Shown here piece after piece: positions 1 through 5,211 of a stretch of 8,951 bases of DNA (its first letter is position 1; each line of letters opens with the position of its first letter). The stretch is from Candidatus Atribacteria bacterium 1244-E10-H5-B2 (GTDB lineage: Bacteria; Atribacterota; JS1; SB-45; 34-128), in NCBI GenBank assembly GCA_003575245.1, contig NMQN01000807.1, positions 1-8,951 on the forward strand, read 5' to 3'. The notes beneath the pieces were generated by a model, which was not told the origin of the DNA, ran no database searches, and saw nothing but the letters and a program-made list of their open reading frames with translations. Both the position numbers and the translations under genes were made by a program.

Positions 1-108
1 TTCAAATTTCCCCTGCTTCTCCCTGAAAAGGTTAACAAAAAAGGAAAGAGGCAGGGTTACAGGCAACCCGGAGAACTCTGGAAAGAAAGCCGGATCACCG
101 AATAATTT
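1..108. repeat. Left copy of 108-bp flanking direct repeat (attL-like)
   Basis: Matches 8844-8951 at 107 of 108 positions; the only difference is T17 here versus C8860 there. As plus-strand RNA it folds well: CCCTGCTTCT (11-20) pairs with AGAGGCAGGG (47-56), and GGC ... GCC encloses a CCGGA-GAAC-TCTGG hairpin (63-92). Its right edge touches the stop codon of the 35-residue ORF. Because a tyrosine recombinase gene lies about 330 bp inside, the simplest reading is an attachment site or the end of an integrated element. The alternative is the terminal repeat of a circular molecule that was opened for assembly. No tRNA-like sequence is visible, so the target, if any, is not a tRNA 3' end. That the repeat exists is certain; its role is inferred. 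Confidence 0.7.
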
Positions 109-215
109 TAAAGCCTTCCTTTTTCTATATCTTCTCTTAATTCTTTGCCTGACTTATAAGCTATTAAAGCCAATAACGCAAAATGTAATACTGGTATCAT
201 AAACCACCACCACAT
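108..215 (-). CDS. 35-residue single-pass membrane protein
   Basis: Short ORF preceded by an excellent ribosome binding site (GAGGAGGTGA, about 8 nt before the ATG at 213-215). The product begins MWWWFMIPVLHFALLALIAY, one hydrophobic segment over residues 2-20, followed by a charged tail (KSGKELREDIEKGRL) that should lie in the cytoplasm. It is the last gene of the integrase transcript and its stop codon abuts the left flanking repeat, so it is the outermost gene of the element on this side. I recognise no family. Small phage membrane proteins of this shape can be holin-like, superinfection-exclusion or toxin peptides, but nothing here selects between these. The strong RBS and intact frame support a real gene. 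Confidence 0.55.
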   Translation of the reverse strand: MWWWFMIPVLHFALLALIAYKSGKELREDIEKGRL

Positions 216-241
216 TATTTTTTCACCTCCTCTTTATTATT

Positions 242-409
242 TCATTCTGCACTACGATCAAGTACTTTCTTTTTATCATCATCTGGAACCGGTACTGCCA
301 TAATTAACTCCAACAATTCTTCTATATCCTCTTCGCCCAATCCATACCTATATCCTTTCAAAATTTCCCCGACTTTTTCTTTGTATTCTGCTTTTGTCAA
401 TTTTATCAT
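242..409 (-). CDS. 55-residue acidic hypothetical protein downstream of integrase
   Basis: Intact small ORF, beginning MIKLTKAEYKEKVGEILKGY, with an acidic predicted-helical middle (GLGEEDIEELLELIMAVP) and a charged tail. Upstream lies GAAGGAGATGATAAAATTG. The ATG at 407-409 sits inside this Shine-Dalgarno stretch, so the true start may be the TTG three codons later (Leu4), about 9 nt after GGAG; this would give a 52-residue product. It follows the integrase stop by about 29 nt and precedes the membrane ORF by 26 nt, so the three probably share a transcript. Size and position are those expected for an excisionase or other recombination directionality factor, but there is no visible winged-helix motif and the acidic charge argues against direct DNA binding. 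Function unknown. Confidence 0.55.
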   Translation of the reverse strand: MIKLTKAEYKEKVGEILKGYRYGLGEEDIEELLELIMAVPVPDDDKKKVLDRSAE

Positions 410-438
410 CTCCTTCCTTTTTTATAAATCAAAATCCT

Positions 439-1017
439 TTATAAAACTAAGCCGTTTGCAGACTTTTCTATCTCATCATCATTTATGCCGATATAGCTTT
501 TCACAGACCCTAAATTACTATGCCCTAGCCTTTCGGCAATAAGGGATAATGAAGCCCCTTGCATCCTTAAATGATAACCTAGGGTCTTCCTTAAACTATG
601 GCAACCAACCCGATCGGTTATACCTACCTCTTGGCACCAATCCTTGACTAATTGCCAAGCTCCACAATTGGTTAGGGGTTTATTCCCTTTACGCTTTACT
701 GATTTAAATAGATAAGTATTAAGATCATAAATATCTGTATGGTTAAAATAGTATTGCAAAGCTTCTTTTGCCCCTGCATTTAAAGGGATTTTCCTACTTT
801 TACTAGTCTTTTTTTCCTTTACCCAGATATAATTCCTAATCTCCCCCCTGTTATCCCTTACATCCCTTACTTGCAGGTTAAGCAAATCGCTAATCCGTAA
901 GCCTGTATTAATGCCAATGGTAAACAGCAGGAAGTCTCTAGGGTTCTTCTTATCCTTCAAATACCCCTTGATCGCCCTAATCTTATTCTTATCCCTAATT
1001 GGTTCTACGAAATTCAT
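439..1017 (-). CDS. int: Compact tyrosine recombinase / phage-type integrase
   Basis: A 192-residue tyrosine site-specific recombinase that would cut and rejoin DNA at attachment sites through a 3'-phosphotyrosine intermediate, for integration or excision of this element. The catalytic set is complete: Arg41 in TGLRISDLL, a beta-hairpin lysine around Lys69-Lys73 in KEKKTSKSRKIPL, His140 and Arg143 in HSLRKT, His166 in LGHSNLGSVKSYI, and the nucleophile Tyr175. The protein is almost only the catalytic domain; the N-terminal core-binding and arm-binding domains of lambda-type integrases are absent or reduced to about 25 residues. Such short forms occur in phages and plasmids of low-GC bacteria, some acting as resolvases. 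The start at 1015-1017 has an AAGGAGGA site 8 nt upstream, and a consensus promoter lies at 1054-1082. It is the element's gene nearest a flanking repeat apart from two micro-ORFs. Confidence 0.93.
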   Translation of the reverse strand: MNFVEPIRDKNKIRAIKGYLKDKKNPRDFLLFTIGINTGLRISDLLNLQVRDVRDNRGEIRNYIWVKEKKTSKSRKIPLNAGAKEALQYYFNHTDIYDLNTYLFKSVKRKGNKPLTNCGAWQLVKDWCQEVGITDRVGCHSLRKTLGYHLRMQGASLSLIAERLGHSNLGSVKSYIGINDDEIEKSANGLVL

Positions 1018-1025
1018 TTCTTTAA

Positions 1026-1033
1026 TCCTCCTT
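1026..1033 (-). promoter_or_regulatory. Ribosome binding site of the integrase
   Basis: AAGGAGGA on the minus strand, 8 nt before the ATG at 1015-1017. It is close to the ideal anti-16S complement and fixes the start of the unusually short integrase, so the missing N-terminal domain is not an artefact of a wrong start. Confidence 0.8.
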
Positions 1034-1053
1034 ACTTTATTTATTATATAGTT

Positions 1054-1082
1054 ATTATATATTAAATAAGGTAAGATGTCAA
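1054..1082 (-). promoter_or_regulatory. Consensus sigma-70/sigma-A promoter of integrase operon
   Basis: Minus-strand TTGACA (1077-1082) and TATAAT (1054-1059) are separated by exactly 17 bp (1060-1076): both hexamers are perfect consensus. The integrase start follows after about 37 nt. Such an unrestrained promoter is unusual for an integrase gene unless it is repressed. I see no strong palindrome over it, although two CAGTCACCAA direct repeats lie about 90 bp upstream. Confidence 0.85.
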
Positions 1083-1167
1083 GTTTTATTTTAATATTTT
1101 TTTAAACCCTTATAAACAAAGACTTTTTTACTTTATTTAAATTTAGTCAATTAACTATTCATTAATT

Positions 1168-1212
1168 CAGTCACCAACCAGTCACCAATAACCACTAAGC
1201 AAAATCACTAAG
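1168..1212. repeat. Short direct repeats between iterons and integrase
   Basis: CAGTCACCAA occurs twice at 11-bp spacing (1168-1177 and 1179-1188), followed by two related copies of CACTAAG (about 1193-1199 and 1206-1212). Tandem sites about one helical turn apart close to a recombinase promoter could be protein-binding sites, for example accessory sites for recombination or a repressor. The integrase itself lacks an obvious arm-binding domain, so a different protein would have to read them. Role unknown. Confidence 0.4.
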
Positions 1213-1254
1213 TTGAATTCTATCAATTTTATCTATTATCCTGATCATTTAGTT

Positions 1255-1349
1255 AATACAAAATTACCTCTTAAAAAATTCCTTTTTTAAAAAAAAATAT
1301 AAGAAGGTTTTTAGTCTAATTAATTTATTTTTTAGTTTTTTTTTTACCC
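1255..1349. other. A/T-tract region, candidate DNA unwinding element
   Basis: About 95 bp made almost entirely of A and T, with long homopolymer tracts (around 1284-1298 and 1325-1345), directly beside the left iteron array. An extra copy of the iteron core TTAGTCT sits inside it at 1311-1317. Low-melting DNA next to iterons is the usual layout of replication origins of plasmids and phages. Assignment is by context only. The whole gene-free stretch 1018-1515 contains, besides this, the integrase promoter, the short direct repeats, the iterons and the hairpin; I see no credible gene in it. Confidence 0.5.
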
Positions 1350-1351
1350 TA

Positions 1352-1498
1352 AGTTAGTCTAGTTAGTCTAGTTAGTCTAGTTAGTCTATCTTTGAAACCT
1401 ATGTAACCCTTGTTATATATAGGTTTTTTTACCTTTTGAGACTAAGGAGACTAAGGAGACTAAGGAGACTAAGGAGACTAAACAGACTAAACAGACTA
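1352..1498. repeat. Two inverted arrays of 9-bp iterons (candidate replication origin)
   Basis: Left array: four perfect tandem copies of AGTTAGTCT (1352-1387). Right array: four copies of AGACTAAGG (1439-1474), two of AGACTAAAC (1475-1492) and a partial AGACTA (1493-1498). The shared core is AGACTAA, present as TTAGTCT on the left and AGACTAA on the right, so the arrays face each other across a 51-bp centre carrying a hairpin. The 9-bp period is slightly under one helical turn. The block starts just beyond the stop codon of the helicase gene and borders an A/T-tract region, the classical setting for an iteron origin bound by the adjacent replication protein. An alternative is a transcription-control or incompatibility locus. 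Confidence 0.75.
1395..1430 (+). terminator. Hairpin between the iteron arrays with plus-strand U-tract
   Basis: AAACCTAT (1395-1402) pairs with ATAGGTTT (1419-1426), and inside it TAAC (1404-1407) pairs with GTTA (1412-1415) around a CCTT loop. On the plus strand the stem runs into seven T residues, the form of an intrinsic terminator; on the minus strand it does not. No plus-strand gene is visible upstream, so it might end an antisense or primer RNA starting near the left array, or be a cruciform within the origin. Confidence 0.45.
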
Positions 1499-1515
1499 TT
1501 TCCCTAACCAAAATT

Positions 1516-3294
1516 TTATATATATTGCTCTTTTAAATCTTTCAGTAATTCTTTATTTATTAAGTATCCTTTTTTACCGACAGTAGCACTTTCAAAACCA
1601 AGTGATTCCATAACATAATGAAGCCCCATTGTATTTGTTTTTACTGATTCACTCCTCTCTTCATTAAGTAGTCCACAGCAATCGAGACTCCCAATAAAGT
1701 CTTTCCCATCCTCTACATAGTCCAATAATATCTTTACCACATCAGCCTGCAAACTGGTCTGTTTTATCTTCTTCGCTTTCTTTGCTAATAACTTAACAGT
1801 TTCTAAAAACTCTTTTTCCCTTGATGGTACAATTTCCATAACAACCCTATATAGTGGTTTTAATATTTGTCCAAGCCTCCTCCTCGCAAAGTGTTTTAAT
1901 TTTTTTAATTCTTTTCGTTTCCACCTATTGAGCAAAGTTGCCCTAAGAATTGTTAATTTATTCCTTAATTCTTCTGCGGTTTTTAAACTCTTCTCATTCT
2001 CCCTGATCATCGTTTCGACTGCTTCTCTAATGTTTTGTTTCATAATAAAGTGTATAGACCTACTTTTTATAGCTGTTGGCAAACCTAGTTCTGAACCCAT
2101 TGCTAAAGGCCCAAATACCTGATAATATTTAATTTGATTTTCTCTATCCTTATCCTCCATATCAATCCGTGGGACTGCAGACATCCTTTCATATCTGCAC
2201 TTTATCAGACTTATAATATCCGGATTTGCATTTCTACCCACTAGGGTTAACTCATCAACAACTAAAGTAGTCTTATAATATTGTGCACTACGGAACATCG
2301 TTGCAGGTGTGAGGTCTGTTTGTAATTCTGCTTTATAGGCAATATGCCGAAGGACGTCCCCAGCTTGAGATTTTCCAGTAGAATACTCCCCTTGAAAAAA
2401 GAGGAATGGAGTTACTTGTTCTAGATCGATCATATAAGTATGGAATACCCATAAAGCTAACAAAAAATAATCGTGTTCATTTGGCATTTCAACGTGTCGC
2501 CTAATAAATTTTTCTACATCTTTTAGCAGTTCTTCAAAATCAACTTTGTTACGGTCTACATCAAAAATGCTCTTTGTAATATAATTTAATAATAAGTCTT
2601 GTTTTGCTTTATAAGTTCTTTCCTCGATATCGACTGTTTCTGTAGAATAAAGCTTACCATCTTTATCAAATAGATAATGCACCTTATTATTAATTTTTAT
2701 TAAATTAATTAAATTTTCTGGACAACCTTTAGTCAATACTTTCTTCTCTTTTTCATATTTACTTTTTATATCTTTTGTTACATTTTTTATTAAATTTTTA
2801 GTTATCTTGACCCTGTCCCTTAAAGCTGTTATCCGGAATATTTTAGCTTTAACTACACTACCCATTGCTACTGTTTGTTCTTCTTCTTCTAACCTACAGA
2901 TATCAAAAGGTATCCTACTCTTTATTTCTTCTTTTGCTTTTAAATCGTACCCCTCCCAATTATTGATATCGGTATCAATGCCCTGCAAAATATCGCTTTT
3001 TATCTCTTTGTTCTCTCCTTCTAAAGTGTAATCCCTATTTGACTTTTTCTTATAACTTTTTGAATTACCTAATTCCCTGATATGCCTTTCCCAAGTAACC
3101 CCTTTTGCATCATGTCTAGAAATACAGTTATATTCACCTTTAATTACATTGATCCCCATAGAAGGGTGGACATCTTCGTGGTCAGGGTTTATGCAAGATG
3201 TCAAATACTGACCTTCTTTCCCTGTCCTTTTGGCTAAAACAGTTATTTTTTCTTGTGTCTGAAAGTGGCACAAATCAATGTATTCTTCCATCAT
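1516..3294 (-). CDS. Zinc-finger/AAA+ primase-helicase-like replication protein
   Basis: A 592-residue protein likely to unwind, and perhaps prime, DNA at the nearby iteron origin. N-terminus (about 30-75): a CHC2-primase-like zinc finger with Cys34, His39, Cys57 and His61 and the surrounding pattern NPDHEDVHPSMGIN ... GEYNC, degenerate compared with four-cysteine primase fingers. Residues 80-270 are charged and show no TOPRIM or archaeo-eukaryotic primase motif that I can identify. Residues about 275-420 form an ATPase: Walker A GEYSTGKS (302-309, Lys308), Walker B LVVDE (344-348), a sensor-like FGPLAMGSE (394-402) and a putative arginine finger in SRSIHF (Arg412). The C-terminus (about 500-592) looks like a winged helix, as in phage and plasmid primases. 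The start has a GGAAGGAG site. A 44-residue ORF lies 12 nt upstream. The ATPase family is clear; actual primase activity is not. Confidence 0.82.
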   Translation of the reverse strand: MMEEYIDLCHFQTQEKITVLAKRTGKEGQYLTSCINPDHEDVHPSMGINVIKGEYNCISRHDAKGVTWERHIRELGNSKSYKKKSNRDYTLEGENKEIKSDILQGIDTDINNWEGYDLKAKEEIKSRIPFDICRLEEEEQTVAMGSVVKAKIFRITALRDRVKITKNLIKNVTKDIKSKYEKEKKVLTKGCPENLINLIKINNKVHYLFDKDGKLYSTETVDIEERTYKAKQDLLLNYITKSIFDVDRNKVDFEELLKDVEKFIRRHVEMPNEHDYFLLALWVFHTYMIDLEQVTPFLFFQGEYSTGKSQAGDVLRHIAYKAELQTDLTPATMFRSAQYYKTTLVVDELTLVGRNANPDIISLIKCRYERMSAVPRIDMEDKDRENQIKYYQVFGPLAMGSELGLPTAIKSRSIHFIMKQNIREAVETMIRENEKSLKTAEELRNKLTILRATLLNRWKRKELKKLKHFARRRLGQILKPLYRVVMEIVPSREKEFLETVKLLAKKAKKIKQTSLQADVVKILLDYVEDGKDFIGSLDCCGLLNEERSESVKTNTMGLHYVMESLGFESATVGKKGYLINKELLKDLKEQYI

Positions 3295-3306
3295 TTACTC
3301 CTTCCT

Positions 3307-3441
3307 TTATGTACTTTGTAATTCTTTCAATTTTAGATAACCAATCGTCAATAGTAAGCTATCCTTTCGTTCCCTATTTATTTTGTCTGCTTCTATATTT
3401 AAAAGTTCTGCAATCGTTTGTATGGCTAGATTATATTCCAT
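3307..3441 (-). CDS. 44-residue hypothetical protein upstream of the helicase gene
   Basis: Small intact ORF beginning MEYNLAIQTIAELLNIEADK and ending in a basic, predicted-helical segment. It has a strong AGGAGG ribosome binding site 7 nt before the ATG at 3439-3441 and stops 12 nt before the replication protein start, so the two are probably translated from one message. Predicted to be mostly helical; not recognised. Its position just before a replication ATPase would suit a small accessory or copy-control protein, but the sequence offers no direct support. Confidence 0.6.
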   Translation of the reverse strand: MEYNLAIQTIAELLNIEADKINRERKDSLLLTIGYLKLKELQST

Positions 3442-3460
3442 ATTTACCTCCTTTATTTAT

Positions 3461-3522
3461 TTGACTTTTTTAGTCAATTTCTTTATAATAAATACAAAGC
3501 CTGTTAAGGTTATTTGACCTTA
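3461..3522. promoter_or_regulatory. Two palindromes upstream of the replication operon (operator candidates)
   Basis: TTGACT-TTTTT-AGTCAA (3461-3477) and TAAGGT-TATTTG-ACCTTA (3505-3522) are perfect inverted repeats with 6-bp arms, whose centres are about 45 bp apart. TTATTTGAC occurs in both (3457-3465 and 3510-3518), and again, in opposite orientation, over the -35 region of the promoter at 5719-5747. On the minus strand a weak -10-like TTATAAAG lies between the palindromes. Together these look like the control region of the replication operon and may be bound by a regulator of the element, such as the HTH protein. Confidence 0.45.
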
Positions 3523-3539
3523 CTGGTAATATCATATAT

Positions 3540-3575
3540 AAAAAAGAGTTTACTTGGCGGTAGGCTCTTTTTTTT
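3540..3575 (-). terminator. Terminator-like hairpin after the capsid gene
   Basis: Minus-strand arms AAGAGCCTAC and GTAAACTCTT enclose a CGCCAA loop and are flanked by an A-run on one side and a T-run on the other. It lies within 3 nt of the capsid stop codon, so it should end the capsid transcript. On the minus strand two internal C-A mismatches weaken the stem; on the plus strand the same positions are G-U pairs, so it may terminate in both directions. Confidence 0.65.
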
Positions 3576-3577
3576 GT

Positions 3578-4795
3578 TTAAATACTTGGAACAGTTATAA
3601 AATTTGCCACTTCATTTCCATCGGCTAAAACTACGGTTGAATTGTCCAACGGTTGAGCATCTAGGTACATAGTAAATTTATAGCTGACAAGGTCTTTCTT
3701 CCAATTTTCACCACTTTTACCCTCATCTGACCTTATCATCATACCGTCCCTGGTAAGTACAGCATAACGCTTGAAATTGCATAACATAAGACTATGGGGA
3801 TCCCCCAACGATCCCATGTGCTGATTCATTATACATGGTCGCCCCAAGATAGTAAATTTCCCATCGGTTTCTTGGAATACTTTAATCCTCACAGCAGAAG
3901 TGCCAAGCTTGACATGGAGTTTTAAAAGTTGATCAATATTTTGGATACTACACAGGAAAATCGAAGTAGCCCAAGCATCAGGGATCAACTTTTTCGCCAT
4001 TGAAAAAATATTTTCAGCTACTAAAGTATCGCTATCCTGCCCTGTTTCTGCGGTAATCGTAAGGAGATCATTGCCATTTTGTACCCCCAAAGGTTCACCT
4101 GAACCAGTACCTTTTATTAGTAATTTGTTAATTTTGAAGGCTGCTGCGCTCCCAAAAATCCCGGAAATAAACGACCCCATATCTACCGGACTCCCGAAAA
4201 TAACTTCCTCTGAAAAATCGACCGTCTTCCCAATCTTATTAAGCTTCAATTTTACCTGTCTAACGGTCGGGGTATCTTCTCCATAAGTACCGCCTTCGGC
4301 TACTGCATCTATGTCTACATTGGCAACCTTATCACTAGAAAAATCATAACTTTGGATCGCGGGAACTGTTAAAGTTTCCCCCTGTCCACGCTTCAAAACC
4401 CAGCTCTGGCATAGAGGTCTTATAATCTCTTTTTCAGCCATAGCCTGGATTATTTCCGCTTGATATTTTGTCGGGATTAGGAAACTTCCGGGGGACTGCC
4501 CTATTAGTACATCTTTCTCGACCCGGCAATTTTCTAAGGCACTATAATTTTTCTCTGATATTGCCTTTAAGTAATGGCTAAAGTTATCAAATCCGCCGGC
4601 ATCCCTTAGTTCATAACTGTCAAAATTATGCAGTTTTTGCTCCGGATAACCCTGCATCCCGGTTAACATTTTGTTTGGTTTTACCCGATTGATCTGTTCA
4701 AATAACTCATCGGTGTAAGGCTTGATACTTTTCTGAACCTTCTGTTCTACTGCTTCACCAATAAGTTCTTTTACTCTGTCAATTGTCATTGACAT
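3578..4795 (-). CDS. HK97-fold major capsid protein
   Basis: A 405-residue protein that would assemble the icosahedral shell. From about residue 100 it follows the HK97-fold capsid family: GSFLIPTKYQAEIIQAMAEK (103-122, start of the N-arm/E-loop region), LTVPAI (142-147), the P-domain helix around 205-228, the typical GTGSGEPLGVQN (229-240), then the A-domain ending in DAQPLDNSTVVLAD (379-392). Residues 1-40 are helical and charged, a reduced scaffold-like delta region. No prohead protease gene is present here, so either the shell is not processed or a helper supplies the protease. The GTGxGxPLG signature and the nearby terminase favour a viral shell over an encapsulin. The start has AAGGATGTGAT, a one-base variant of the ideal ribosome binding site. 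It is preceded by a long structured leader and followed by a terminator. Confidence 0.92.
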   Translation of the reverse strand: MSMTIDRVKELIGEAVEQKVQKSIKPYTDELFEQINRVKPNKMLTGMQGYPEQKLHNFDSYELRDAGGFDNFSHYLKAISEKNYSALENCRVEKDVLIGQSPGSFLIPTKYQAEIIQAMAEKEIIRPLCQSWVLKRGQGETLTVPAIQSYDFSSDKVANVDIDAVAEGGTYGEDTPTVRQVKLKLNKIGKTVDFSEEVIFGSPVDMGSFISGIFGSAAAFKINKLLIKGTGSGEPLGVQNGNDLLTITAETGQDSDTLVAENIFSMAKKLIPDAWATSIFLCSIQNIDQLLKLHVKLGTSAVRIKVFQETDGKFTILGRPCIMNQHMGSLGDPHSLMLCNFKRYAVLTRDGMMIRSDEGKSGENWKKDLVSYKFTMYLDAQPLDNSTVVLADGNEVANFITVPSI

Positions 4796-5211
4796 GATTT
4801 ATCACATCCTTATAATAAAGATTTTAATTCATTTCTGAATCTGTGAATCTCTATCTCCAGTTAAGTGATAAATCATTTAGATGTATAGCTCTTACGGTAT
4901 AGTAGCCGATTTATCTATCTCATCTTAAAAATAACACAAACACCTGATAGTTTTTCTCTATTCAGTTGTCTCCTTTATCTTTTAGGATTTAAAGGGGGTA
5001 GCCAAAAGATTAAAAACTACCCCCTTGATACGAATTGAAGTTTAGTTGTCAGCTCCATAAAGGTTGTCTTACATATCGTAGACTGCAACTATAACCCCTC
5101 ACAGAAAAGAGATAACAGCCGAGAGCAAAGAATACCAGATATTAAGGGGAACAAAGAAAACCCTCATATCTAGTGGGGGGAACCCTCAGCTTTAGACATA
5201 GACCCCCCTAC
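4796..5211 (-). other. 416-nt gene-free structured leader between HTH gene and capsid gene
   Basis: No credible ORF lies here on either strand; the longest minus-strand candidates are about 22 codons without a ribosome binding site. The stretch is noticeably richer in G-runs and C-runs than its surroundings (GGGGGG at 5175-5180, CCCCCC at 5203-5208, GGGGG at 4994-4998, CCCCC at 5020-5024) and has several inverted repeats, including minus-strand AGATAT ... ATATCT (5145-5174 region). It should be transcribed from the promoter at 5719-5747 as the 5' region of the capsid message. It could be a structured untranslated leader, a separate small RNA, a packaging (pac/cos) site close to the terminase genes, or the remnant of a deleted gene. 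Confidence 0.5.
4977..5026 (-). ncRNA. Candidate H-type pseudoknot in the capsid leader
   Basis: On the minus strand a perfect 10-bp stem, AAGGGGGTAG (5026-5017) with CTACCCCCTT (5001-4992), closes a 15-nt loop. Seven loop bases, ATCTTTT (5010-5004), are exactly complementary to AAAAGAT (4983-4977) located 8 nt beyond the stem. The linkers of 6, 2 and 8 nt would allow an H-type pseudoknot. A Shine-Dalgarno-like AAAGGAG follows directly but has no ATG, GTG or TTG at a suitable distance. If real, this resembles riboswitch or frameshift-type pseudoknots. It is not followed by a good U-tract, so it is not a simple terminator. Confidence 0.45.

Noticed and set aside
1..108. tRNA or tmRNA 3' end as the attachment site
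   Set aside because: No acceptor stem, T-loop or CCA-like end can be found in the repeat on either strand.
1352..1498. Possible CRISPR-like array
   Set aside because: The units are 9-bp head-to-tail copies with no unique spacers and no cas genes nearby; iterons explain them better.
1928..2122. Plus-strand reading frames opposite the helicase, capsid, terminase and lipoprotein genes
   Set aside because: They lie antisense to genes with clear motifs, lack ribosome binding sites and show no recognisable protein features.
3578..4795. Encapsulin rather than a viral capsid
   Set aside because: The GTGxGxPLG motif and domain order are those of phage capsid proteins, and a complete terminase lies in the same cluster; no encapsulin cargo gene is visible.
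4992..5026. Simple intrinsic terminator in the capsid leader
   Set aside because: The stem is strong, but on the minus strand only TTTAAAT follows and on the plus strand no T-run at all; it would also cut off the capsid gene from its best promoter.
5099..5167. 22-codon hydrophobic ORF on the minus strand in the capsid leader (begins MRVFFVPLNIWY)
   Set aside because: No ribosome binding site before the ATG, and it lies in a G/C-run-rich structured region; chance ORF more likely.
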